From Rhodospirillaceae bacterium (GTDB lineage Bacteria; Pseudomonadota; Alphaproteobacteria; SP197): a stretch of DNA of 6,403 nt. The translations under genes were made by a program, and so were the position numbers. The DNA lies in contig JABIUG010000276.1 in assembly GCA_018700655.1 (NCBI GenBank), forward strand, positions 1 through 6,403, written 5' to 3'. Positions 1-5,889 of the stretch are shown here, in pieces. Below the pieces are notes generated by a model. That model had not been told where the DNA came from and searched no databases. It was given only the letters and a program-made list of their open reading frames with translations. How positions within the stretch are numbered: the stretch's first letter is position 1; the number at the start of each line of letters is the position of its first letter.

Positions 1-714
1 ATGGCGGTTGAAGAAGAAGTTGTGCACGTGACCGGCCCAGTAGCCCTCGACCTTGTGACGCTCCAGCAATCCGAGCAGCCAGGTACGGCCCGGTTCATCG
101 GTGGCGTCGTAATGGCCGGGTTCGTCGGCGTTCGAGAGGTAGGGCGGGTAATGCGAAAACACAAAAATGCGCCGGCCCTGATTGGCGGTGAGCAGTCCCT
201 CGAGCCACTCGCGCTGTTCTTCCTCACAGGCCAAGCCTGAATTGACGATCATGCCGTTCATCACGACAAACAGGCAGTCCTCATGTTCGAAGGAAAAGTA
301 CTGCGCCTGAAAGTGGCTCTCGTATTCGGCAATCATGGCCTCGTTGACCGTGCGCTGTGCATGCTGGTCGAACAGGGGCTCGCCGGGAAACGCCTTCTCG
401 CCGATGTCATGGTTGCCCGGCACCAGGTAGAGCGGGCATGTGAGGTCTTCGTAAACCCGGTGAAAGCGCTCGGCTGAGTCCTCATAAGCCGGCGTGCCCG
501 GCTCGGGATGGGTGATATCGCCCAGATGAACCACGAAATCAGGCGCCAGACGATTCAGCTCCTGAACCACATAACGCGAACGCGCCGAGCCGAGCCTGAC
601 GGTATCGACGTCGTAACCCCCGATGGCGCTGGCCTCCTCCTCGGTGACGTGGGAGTCAGCGATGATGGCGAAGGTAAAGAGGCGTTCGCCAGCGACCTCG
701 GATTCAGCCTGCAT
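1..714 (-). CDS. Calcineurin-like metallophosphoesterase (3' end beyond window)
   Basis: The reverse strand reads open for 238 codons from an ATG at 714 to the window edge, so the C-terminus is missing. The metallophosphoesterase motifs appear in order: D-x-H at residues 20-22 (ADSH), GD at 65-66, GNHD at 100-103, a lone His in SHYPP at 188, and GHVH at 228-231. These are the ligands of the two-metal centre that hydrolyses phosphomono- or diester bonds in this superfamily. There is no signal peptide or membrane segment, so the enzyme is probably cytoplasmic. The start is supported by AGGGAG at 721-726, six bases upstream. The motif spacing resembles the class III cyclic-nucleotide phosphodiesterase (CpdA/Icc) branch, but nothing here fixes the substrate. 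It is divergent from the MATE gene. The family is secure; the specific activity is unknown. Confidence 0.93.
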   Translation of the reverse strand, partial: MQAESEVAGERLFTFAIIADSHVTEEEASAIGGYDVDTVRLGSARSRYVVQELNRLAPDFVVHLGDITHPEPGTPAYEDSAERFHRVYEDLTCPLYLVPGNHDIGEKAFPGEPLFDQHAQRTVNEAMIAEYESHFQAQYFSFEHEDCLFVVMNGMIVNSGLACEEEQREWLEGLLTANQGRRIFVFSHYPPYLSNADEPGHYDATDEPGRTWLLGLLERHKVEGYWAGHVHNFFFNRH

Positions 715-799
715 GGGTATCTCCCTGAAACATTTCGACGCGATAGTGCCAGACAATCGCAAACCGGTCTGCAATCCCGCTCGCCAAAAAGAAAGCGAA

Positions 800-819
800 C
801 GCCCTCTCGCGAGAGGGCG
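800..819. repeat. Perfect 20-nt palindrome (operator or terminator-like hairpin)
   Basis: CGCCCTCTCG followed by CGAGAGGGCG is an exact inverted repeat with no spacer. It lies 81 bases upstream of the metallophosphoesterase start, across the 800-819 stretch, and ends six bases before the -35 box of the rightward promoter, a position typical for a repressor or activator site. Read on the minus strand it would form a hairpin followed by TTCGCTTTCTTTTT, which looks like an intrinsic terminator, yet no minus-strand gene precedes it. Both readings are possible; the DNA-operator reading fits the context better. Confidence 0.55.
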
Positions 820-825
820 CTCTTG

Positions 826-854
826 TTGACCCCGAGTTGCGCCGGTCCTATAGA
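826..854 (+). promoter_or_regulatory. Sigma70-like promoter facing the MATE gene
   Basis: TTGACC at 826-831 and TATAGA at 849-854 are separated by exactly 17 bases, close to the housekeeping sigma factor consensus. Transcription would start near 860-861 and run toward the MATE gene, giving a leader of about 235 bases before the ATG at 1095. The palindrome at 800-819 abuts the upstream side. This is motif evidence only. Confidence 0.55.
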
Positions 855-859
855 AAATC

Positions 860-1094
860 ATGCAAACAGGCATGGTTCACATGTTGCGCACATAGTCAGC
901 GCCGCTCGATCGGACCCGACGCCATACGTCGGACCAATGAGCGTGCGCGATTTCCAGTTCAAAATTGAGATTATTCGTCACTGGCGCGCACATACCCTGA
1001 TGGGGTGTGAACCGCAGGCTCGTCTCAAGAACCTGCGCGGCAATCGGAACTTCCAGGCCGACACTCCAGATTCTCTGATTGTGAAGAGAAATCC
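860..1094 (+). other. Long untranslated leader of the MATE gene
   Basis: The stretch between the putative start of transcription and the first credible MATE start codon holds no recognised gene or riboswitch. It contains a compact hairpin at 916-932 (CCGACG, loop CCATA, CGTCGG). It also contains an 11-codon ORF whose ATG at 860 falls on the predicted transcription start, and the 53-codon ORF listed separately. Base composition drops locally around 960-980. The region may simply be spacer; I see no consensus of a known regulatory RNA. Confidence 0.3.
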
Positions 1095-1098
1095 ATGA
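937..1098 (+). CDS. Doubtful 53-residue ORF overlapping the MATE start
   Basis: This ORF starts at ATG 937 and ends at TGA 1096-1098, sharing the sequence ATGA with the ATG at 1095, the classic arrangement for translational coupling. The product would be a soluble, basic peptide (starts MSVRDFQFKIEIIRHW) with no recognised motif. Against it, there is no good ribosome-binding site before 937, the hairpin at 916-932 lies directly upstream, and the composition is unremarkable. It is in the same frame as the main MATE reading frame, so only one TGA separates them, but an 80-residue extension would be abnormal for a MATE protein. Most likely it is chance open sequence. Confidence 0.15.
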   Translation: MSVRDFQFKIEIIRHWRAHTLMGCEPQARLKNLRGNRNFQADTPDSLIVKRNP

Positions 1099-1130
1099 AC
1101 ACGTCTGCAAATCTTTCACCGCGCGCATAG
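1095..1130 (+). pseudogene. Displaced first codons of the MATE gene (frameshifted 5' end)
   Basis: ATG at 1095 opens an 11-codon stretch (MNTSANLSPRA) that stops at TAG 1128-1130. Skipping one base at about 1128 joins it to the downstream frame as ...SPRA-RSPKLWFQETRATVALAVP-MALTEL..., a normal MATE N-terminus of about 30 residues ahead of the ATG at 1186. A purine-rich GAAGAGA at 1083-1089 could serve as a weak ribosome-binding site. No ATG, GTG or TTG occurs in the downstream frame between the TGA at 1096 and the ATG at 1186. The lesion is either a real one-base insertion or a sequence error. Confidence 0.55.
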
Positions 1131-1185
1131 AAGCCCGAAACTCTGGTTTCAGGAAACACGTGCCACCGTCGCGCTTGCCGTACCG

Positions 1186-2499
1186 ATGGCACTGACCGAA
1201 CTGGCCTTCACGGCCATCGTCACGACCGATGTCATCATGATGGGCCGGCTGGGTTCGACCTCGCTGGCAGCCGGCACGCTGGCCGCCCAGTACTTCTGGG
1301 TCTTTGAGTTTCTGGAAAGGGGGATCCTGAGCGCGCTCGCTCCGATCATTGCCCAGCATCTGGGCACCAGGCGCTTCCGCCGGGTGCGCGGCACGGTGCG
1401 CCAGGGGTTCTGGGTCGCGGTTCTGGTGGCCATTCCCTGTGGTTTGATGGTCTGGAACACCAATGCCATTTTCGTCCTTCTGGGCCAGGATCCGGTCGTG
1501 GCCGAGATGTCCCAAGCCTATTTGCGGTTCATGTTGATCGCGCTGATACCATCGCTATGGCACGGAGTTCTGGGCGATTTCCTGGCCGCCCATGAAAGGC
1601 CACGGGCGGTGCTCGTGATCTGCATCATCGGCATCGCAATCAACGCACTGGCCAACTATGCCTTCATGTTCGGTCACTTCGGTGCACCGGCCATAGGCCT
1701 TGCCGGTGCCGGCGTGGCGAGCGCCATCGTCATGATTTTCATGTTTCTGGCGACACTCGGTTTTGTCCTGACCGACCGGCGCCTCAAACGATATCACCTG
1801 CTTGGTCATTTCTGGCGCCTGGACTGGCCGCAGCTGCGCAACATCATCACGGTCGGTACTCCCATCGCCATGATGGATACGGGCAAGCTTGGCTCGATCC
1901 TGGTCGGCTACTTCCTCATGGGGCTGGTCGGGATTGATGCCCCGGCGGCTTTTGGCGTCACCGTGCAGTGCGTCGAGGTTCTGCTGATTGCGCCCATTGG
2001 TCTGATGCAGGCTGCGAGCGTGCGCGTCGGCCTTGCCGCAGGTGCGGAAAACCCACAGGCCACATCGCGGGCGGGTCTGGTCTCGATTTCGCTCGGGTTT
2101 GGTTTCGCGCTACTTTCCGCCGTGGTCTTGGTGTTCTTCGGCGAGTTGCTCGTTGGCATCTACTTCGACACGGCAGTTGCGGAAAATGATGCCGCCATCA
2201 CCATGGCGGTATCCTTGTTGGTATTCGGCGCGTTGTTTCTCATCATCGATTCCGTGCATACCATCACCCAGGGCGCCTTGATGGGCCTGACCGACACACA
2301 GGTCCCCATGCTGCTGTCGCTTGGCAGTTACGCGGTCAGCCTGCCGGCAGCGGCCTATTTCGGGGTCTATCTGGGTTATAGCGGACAGGCGATATGGCTC
2401 AGCCTGGCGTTTCCTCTGGGTGTTCTTGCGCTGCTCTTCATTCAGCGCTTTCGCTTCAAGTCCAGAGACCTGGCCTGGCTGGAGGGCACGCTCGAATGA
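1186..2499 (+). CDS. MATE-family (NorM-like) multidrug efflux transporter, main frame
   Basis: These 437 codons carry nearly the whole of a MATE antiporter, an inner-membrane protein of 12 helices in two six-helix bundles that exports cationic drugs or metabolites against Na+ or H+. Visible family signatures are TTDVIMMGRLG (Asp15, the conserved TM1 carboxylate), ALAPIIAQ...VRQGFW near residues 50-75, the ANYAFMFGHFGAPAIGLAGAG block after the fourth helix, AASVRVGLAAGAENPQ near 275, and QGALMGLTDTQVP near 365. The ATG at 1186 is not the natural start: the family normally has about 10 more TM1 residues (ATVALAVP, readable just upstream in frame), so the short product would lose half of TM1. 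The missing start lies in another frame (1095-1130). The likely intact gene is 1095-2499, about 467 residues. It ends 27 bases from the convergent phosphotriesterase-like gene with no clear terminator. Family certain, functionality uncertain. Confidence 0.9.
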   Translation: MALTELAFTAIVTTDVIMMGRLGSTSLAAGTLAAQYFWVFEFLERGILSALAPIIAQHLGTRRFRRVRGTVRQGFWVAVLVAIPCGLMVWNTNAIFVLLGQDPVVAEMSQAYLRFMLIALIPSLWHGVLGDFLAAHERPRAVLVICIIGIAINALANYAFMFGHFGAPAIGLAGAGVASAIVMIFMFLATLGFVLTDRRLKRYHLLGHFWRLDWPQLRNIITVGTPIAMMDTGKLGSILVGYFLMGLVGIDAPAAFGVTVQCVEVLLIAPIGLMQAASVRVGLAAGAENPQATSRAGLVSISLGFGFALLSAVVLVFFGELLVGIYFDTAVAENDAAITMAVSLLVFGALFLIIDSVHTITQGALMGLTDTQVPMLLSLGSYAVSLPAAAYFGVYLGYSGQAIWLSLAFPLGVLALLFIQRFRFKSRDLAWLEGTLE

Positions 2500-2526
2500 T
2501 GGAGATCGGAATTGTGGGCTGGTGGA

Positions 2527-3633
2527 TCAGTGCGCCAAGAGGCGTGCCGGCGTCGTCACGCACATCTTCTCGATCGTGCTCGGGGAGATGCCGAGTGATT
2601 TGAGAGTGGGCACCACGTAATTCAGCAAACGAACGTATCCATGCCCACCAAAGCGCCGGGTCATGAGTTTCATGAATATGTCTGTGCCCATCACGATTTG
2701 ATCTTCATATCCCCGCTCGAGGAGCTGACAAACTGCGGCGATTTTGTAGGCATCACTTTCGGCGATTCCGCCCAGTGGTTCGTCGTCGTAGACGATCCCG
2801 AAACAATCGACGCAGATCACCGCCCCCCGATCGAGAACCTCGCAGGCATAATCAAGGTGAAGGCCAAACCTGGACGGGTCCTCAACAAGCCTCATCAGCT
2901 CCAGTTCCTGGAAGTGAGCCTGGAAGTGGCAGAGGATCAAACGATCCAGCGGCATACCGAAACGCGCGAGTGCATCGACAACCCGGCGATGGTCCTCCTG
3001 GGAGCACTCTTCGATATGCGCTGTCATGCACAAACCAGAGGCTGCTGCTGTCTGTGCTGCGGCCTCCAGAAAAGCACCAAATGGCTCTGTCCAGGGACCG
3101 TTGATCGCGGCCTTGACCTGGCCCGAACGGATTGACGTGCCATCAATACCGACGCTGACTTCGCGCTCCATATGGTCAGCAAATTCCGCCCGCGACATGG
3201 TGCGGAAGACCTCAGGCCAGCTTGGTTCGACATAGAGACCGGTGCTGGCAATGATGTGCACATCGGTGGCTTCCGAGATGCGCTTTAACCCAAGGACATC
3301 ACCACGAATGCCTGGCGCACCGCACTCCAGAACGGCGCCACCACCGAAGCGCCCGAAATCGGCAACCTCATCATGCATCAAGGGTTCATCGAGGCCGTTG
3401 GTGTCGCTGAGTTCGTGATGGCTGTGGTGCAGATATGCCAGGTCTTCGATGGCGACGGGTTTGTCGGGGAGAACCGGAAACCGATTCTCCGGTATCTCCC
3501 CGAGAAAATCCTTGTAGATCGCCTGGTACGGCCAGTCTGAAGCTCTCAGCACATGCTCGTGCATGGACGTAAAGCCGAGCCTGGAAGGTGCGATGGCACC
3601 CCGTACCGTCTGAATGATCTTGTTGTCGGCCAT
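2527..3633 (-). CDS. Phosphotriesterase-family metal-dependent hydrolase
   Basis: The product has 368 residues and belongs to the amidohydrolase superfamily (TIM-barrel with a binuclear metal site), in the phosphotriesterase/PHP branch, whose members hydrolyse organophosphates, lactones or other esters and amides. All expected ligands are visible: H25 and H27 in MHEHVL, the bridging lysine K174 in GQVKAAI, H206 in MTAHIEE, H236 in LCHFQAH and D318 in MGTDIF. The family blocks ECGAPGIRGD (103-112) and STGLYV (130-135) also match. It is somewhat longer than many family members, with extra sequence at about 31-80 after the HxH strand that could shape the active-site entrance. No signal peptide is present, so it is probably cytoplasmic. 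The start ATG at 3633 has AGGA eight bases upstream. It follows the binding-protein gene by 22 bases on the same strand, suggesting co-transcription and a catabolic role on the imported compound. Substrate unknown. Confidence 0.93.
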   Translation of the reverse strand: MADNKIIQTVRGAIAPSRLGFTSMHEHVLRASDWPYQAIYKDFLGEIPENRFPVLPDKPVAIEDLAYLHHSHHELSDTNGLDEPLMHDEVADFGRFGGGAVLECGAPGIRGDVLGLKRISEATDVHIIASTGLYVEPSWPEVFRTMSRAEFADHMEREVSVGIDGTSIRSGQVKAAINGPWTEPFGAFLEAAAQTAAASGLCMTAHIEECSQEDHRRVVDALARFGMPLDRLILCHFQAHFQELELMRLVEDPSRFGLHLDYACEVLDRGAVICVDCFGIVYDDEPLGGIAESDAYKIAAVCQLLERGYEDQIVMGTDIFMKLMTRRFGGHGYVRLLNYVVPTLKSLGISPSTIEKMCVTTPARLLAH

Positions 3634-3655
3634 GAAATTTGTCCTGGTTGCCCGG

Positions 3656-4624
3656 TCACAGACCGGCCTTCACATCCTCGAACATCGTGATCAGCCTGCG
3701 GCTGGTTTCCAGGTCGACCGGCTCGAAAAAGAGGGCTCCTGAGAGCTTTTCCTCAACATTGTCGAGCTTGAGCGCGGCAAGATGCGCGGGATCGACATCG
3801 GCGTAGCTCTCGCTGTTCGCATTGGCGAGATAGAATTCCTCGATCAGAGCCTGGCCACTTGCCGGCGTCGTCATGGCATTGATGAAGTCGTAGGCTTGGT
3901 CCCTGGAGCCCTCATCATTCTTGAGGATTGCCAGACCGCAGACCCACGTCAACAACCCTTCCTTGGGCTCGGTCATGATGTCGACGGGCACACCGTCTTC
4001 CTGCATTCCGGCCACGGTATCGGGCCAACCCAGTGCAACAACAATCTCTCCCGACGCCATGGCCTGGTGCAGCGTGGTGGGATCGCTCCAGTAGAAACGC
4101 GACTGCAGATGCAACTGTTGCATGGTCGCACGCCAGGCGTCGTACTCATTCTCCTGAAGATGAAACGGATCGGAAGCGCCAGACATCAGGGTAACGGTGG
4201 GTCCGACGTCAATGATCGAGTCCTGGATGGAAACCCGGCCGGCGTAGGCCGGGTCCAGAAGCACGGAGAACGACTGCTCCTCGAAGCTTACGATATCGGT
4301 ACGGTAGATGACAGATGTGAAACCCCAATCCCATGGGATCATCCAGAGGCTGCCGTCTTCCTGGACGCCGGGCATGTCGCGCAGGGATGGCAACGCGGAA
4401 TCCCAGTTATCGAGTTTCGAGATGTCGAGCGGCTCGATCAGATCATGGCCGCGCCAGAACTGCAGGTTGTCTGTGCAGACATGCGTGACGTCGATGTTGA
4501 AACCACCCCGGATCTTGGCAATGCCCTCTTGTTCATCGCTGAAATAGGTGATCGACGGGCTGCCGCCATAGGTGTCGAGATAGTCGCCATGGAACATGGG
4601 TTCGTCGTATCCGGCGAACGTCAT
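3656..4624 (-). CDS. PotD-like ABC transporter substrate-binding protein, mature domain
   Basis: This 322-codon frame encodes a bilobal periplasmic binding protein of the spermidine/putrescine (PotD) type. Family features are the start of lobe I at TFAGYDEPMF, YFSDEQEGIAKIR near 27-39, DGSLWMIPWDWGFTSVIYRTD at 90-110 (the usual P-x-x-W/G-x-x-x-x-Y-x-x-D strand), LLDPAYAGRVSIQD at 122-135 and LGWPDTV near 198-204. The aromatic and acidic residues are consistent with a cationic ligand such as a polyamine or guanidino compound, though this is an inference from the family. The ATG at 4624 immediately follows an in-frame TAA, and upstream of that stop the same frame encodes a perfect signal peptide, so expression from this ATG would leave the protein in the cytoplasm without its export signal. 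No permease or ATPase gene is adjacent in the window. It lies 22 bases upstream of the phosphotriesterase-like gene. Confidence 0.88.
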   Translation of the reverse strand: MTFAGYDEPMFHGDYLDTYGGSPSITYFSDEQEGIAKIRGGFNIDVTHVCTDNLQFWRGHDLIEPLDISKLDNWDSALPSLRDMPGVQEDGSLWMIPWDWGFTSVIYRTDIVSFEEQSFSVLLDPAYAGRVSIQDSIIDVGPTVTLMSGASDPFHLQENEYDAWRATMQQLHLQSRFYWSDPTTLHQAMASGEIVVALGWPDTVAGMQEDGVPVDIMTEPKEGLLTWVCGLAILKNDEGSRDQAYDFINAMTTPASGQALIEEFYLANANSESYADVDPAHLAALKLDNVEEKLSGALFFEPVDLETSRRLITMFEDVKAGL

Positions 4625-4744
4625 TTAACTGATGCCCGCAGGGTCGTCCTGGGCCAGGGCAGCGCCACTGAATGCTGCTGCCCCTGTCATCAAGGCTAGA
4701 ACGGAACCAATCGCTGTATTCCGCAGCTGAACGTGCAAATTCAT
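4625..4744 (-). pseudogene. Signal-peptide segment of the PotD-like gene, severed by in-frame TAA
   Basis: ATG at 4744, preceded by AGGAG with an eight-base spacer (4753-4757), opens 39 codons and ends at TAA 4625-4627. It begins MNLHVQLRN, continues as a hydrophobic stretch (AIGSVLALMTGAAAF) and reaches an ALA cleavage site after residue 31, followed by QDDPAGIS. No lipobox cysteine is present, so a Sec-type signal of a soluble periplasmic protein is indicated. The segment is in the same frame as the mature domain at 3656-4624; together they give 362 positions, close to the normal PotD length. A single substitution at codon 40 explains the break. The gene is therefore either a recent nonsense pseudogene or carries a base-call error. 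Confidence 0.85.
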
Positions 4745-4848
4745 GGGCCAAACTCCTGCCGCTGCCGGCGAAGTTACCGGTGGCCCATGCGACAGATTGC
4801 AGGCGGCGCTGACACACGATCATTGCTTACCGGACACGAAAGGAAATA
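4745..4848 (-). other. 104-base gap between LysR and binding-protein genes
   Basis: Apart from the AGGAG ribosome-binding site at 4753-4757 I find no convincing -35/-10 pair and no clean terminator. Imperfect CCGG-centred complementarity around 4759-4785 is too broken to call. The binding-protein and phosphotriesterase-like genes may be read through from the LysR gene or from a promoter I cannot recognise. Confidence 0.35.
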
Positions 4849-5769
4849 TTACAGTTGGCTGAGGCCGTGTTTTTCGCGGAAACCGACCATTTTATCCAGG
4901 ATCCAGGTTCTGGCGGCCACGACCGGCTCTTTGAGAGCACCATCCCGACGCGAAAGCAGAAAGTAGGCGCCCGCGGGAATGCCGTGTTCAGACAACCGTA
5001 CCAAACGCCCGGCATAGACAGATTCTGCGGTCTCGAGGTCATCGAGCAGTGCAACACCCTGACCGCTTTCGGTTGCCATCAGCGCCATATGGCTTTGCGA
5101 GTAGAGGGGGCCAGGGATCGGATCTGGTGTCTCCACCCCGGAAGCCTGGAACCACTGGCGCCACCACTGCCTGTCTTCATCGTGGAGGAGATTCTCTGAA
5201 AGCAGATCAGCGGGGTCGTCACGTCCAACATCAGGGGCATGAGAGACGCTGCAGACGGGGTAGGCATCCACCACAATGAGGAGTTCACACGACAACGAGG
5301 CGTCATGTTCGTGTTGGCTGGTATAATCGTAAACGATCGCCAGATCCGCATCGTCGCGCCGCGCTTCGAATGCACCGGCTTCGGTCACGATGTTGAGTTC
5401 GATCTCGGGGTAACGCTGCGAGAATTCGGAAACACGGGGCACGAGCCAGAGGGCTGCGAACTGTGGATCGACCCTGACGGTTACATGGGCCGCCCCGAGA
5501 CGAACACGCAGTTCACCCGTTTCGCGTTCCAGCCGGTCGAAAAACTCCGTCAGGAATGCGCGATAACGCTCCCCGTCTTCCAGAAGCTCGACACCACGCG
5601 TGATCCGGCGGAAGAGTTTGGCTCCCAGCCAGGATTCAAGCCCACGAATCTGTTGGCTGATTGCAGCATGGGTAACATGCAACTCCTCAGCCGCCTTGCT
5701 GAAGCTCTGATGACGTGCCGCTGCCTCAAAGGCACGTAATGCCTTGAGCGGCGGAAGCTTCCTGGCCAT
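4849..5769 (-). CDS. LysR-family transcriptional regulator, GcvA-type
   Basis: The 306-residue product has a winged helix-turn-helix at about residues 6-65 (LPPLKALRAFEAAARHQSFSK, AAEELHVTHAAISQQI, LGAKLFRR) and a LysR substrate-binding domain from about 92 to 297. The LPPLxALRxFxAAARHxSF opening and LLHDEDRQWWRQWFQASGV at about 194-212 are typical of the GcvA subgroup. Such proteins bind DNA as tetramers and switch transcription in response to a small effector. The ATG at 5769 is preferred over the in-frame TTG at 5790 because AGGAGG at 5775-5780 sits five bases before it; the longer reading would place that site inside the coding region. The gene is divergent from the ureohydrolase and upstream of the binding-protein and phosphotriesterase-like genes, so it probably controls one or both units and itself. 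The effector is unknown; a guanidino or amine compound is a guess from context. Confidence 0.95.
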   Translation of the reverse strand: MARKLPPLKALRAFEAAARHQSFSKAAEELHVTHAAISQQIRGLESWLGAKLFRRITRGVELLEDGERYRAFLTEFFDRLERETGELRVRLGAAHVTVRVDPQFAALWLVPRVSEFSQRYPEIELNIVTEAGAFEARRDDADLAIVYDYTSQHEHDASLSCELLIVVDAYPVCSVSHAPDVGRDDPADLLSENLLHDEDRQWWRQWFQASGVETPDPIPGPLYSQSHMALMATESGQGVALLDDLETAESVYAGRLVRLSEHGIPAGAYFLLSRRDGALKEPVVAARTWILDKMVGFREKHGLSQL

Positions 5770-5788
5770 GCCTGCCTCCTGCGGCAAC

Positions 5789-5819
5789 AAGAAAGAATTT
5801 CTTACGCGCTTGGCAAGAA
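5789..5819. promoter_or_regulatory. LysR-type operator: TTCTT-N11-AAGAA plus adjoining half-site
   Basis: TTCTT at 5799-5803 and AAGAA at 5815-5819 are exact inverted arms separated by 11 bases, the T-N11-A dyad recognised by LysR-type regulators. A further AAGAA half-site at 5789-5793 forms a second small dyad with the same TTCTT. The site lies 30-50 bases upstream of the LysR start, in the divergent intergenic region, which is where autoregulatory and activation sites of this family are normally found. Binding is inferred from the motif and location. Confidence 0.55.
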
Positions 5820-5827
5820 GTCGTTGT

Positions 5828-5834
5828 TTGTCAA
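5828..5834. promoter_or_regulatory. Overlapping divergent -35-like elements
   Basis: The plus strand reads TTGTCA at 5828-5833 and the minus strand reads TTGACA at 5834-5829, so both directions share a -35-like box next to the LysR-type dyad. The matching -10 boxes are poor: roughly TCTAGG near 5850-5855 for the rightward direction and AAGCGC for the leftward one. Activator-dependent promoters commonly show this weakness, but the call is tentative. Confidence 0.25.
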
Positions 5835-5840
5835 GGCTTT

Positions 5841-5882
5841 GCTCCCTGTTCTAGGCAGTCATGGTGCCAAATTCCAGGGAGC
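5841..5882 (+). repeat. Large inverted repeat sequestering a Shine-Dalgarno
   Basis: GCTCCCTG at 5841-5848 and CAGGGAGC at 5875-5882 are perfect complements over eight bases, with a nested GGCA/TGCC pair (5854-5857 and 5865-5868) in the 26-base loop. The right arm contains AGGGAG (5876-5881), the ribosome-binding site of the small ORF at 5890, which would be hidden when the hairpin forms. If transcription starts inside the loop, the repeat could instead be a DNA operator. It matches no riboswitch class I can recognise. Confidence 0.5.
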
Positions 5883-5889
5883 CGCGCCC

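Noticed and set aside
508..1098. 196-codon plus-strand open frame
   Set aside because: Its first two thirds are antisense to the metallophosphoesterase, whose catalytic motifs are all present. Only the last 53 codons lie in free space and are listed separately at low confidence.
1120..1132. Programmed +1 frameshift in the MATE gene
   Set aside because: The GCA TAG A context lacks a slippery codon of the prfB type, and MATE genes are not known to use recoding; mutation or sequence error is simpler.
877..1515. 212-codon minus-strand open frame across the MATE start
   Set aside because: It overlaps strongly conserved MATE sequence on the other strand, has low-complexity basic composition and no recognisable domain.
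2500..2526. Bidirectional terminator between the convergent MATE and phosphotriesterase-like genes
   Set aside because: The 27-base gap shows no stem or T run on either strand.
3782..4699. 305-codon plus-strand open frame opposite the binding-protein gene
   Set aside because: It lies antisense to a well-supported PotD-like coding region, matches no family and is explained by codon bias in GC-rich DNA.
4759..4785. Hairpin between the LysR and binding-protein genes
   Set aside because: Complementarity around the CCGG repeats is interrupted by mismatches and bulges and is not followed by a T run.
5239..5739. 166-codon plus-strand open frame
   Set aside because: It is antisense to the LysR gene, which has clear helix-turn-helix and effector-domain signatures.
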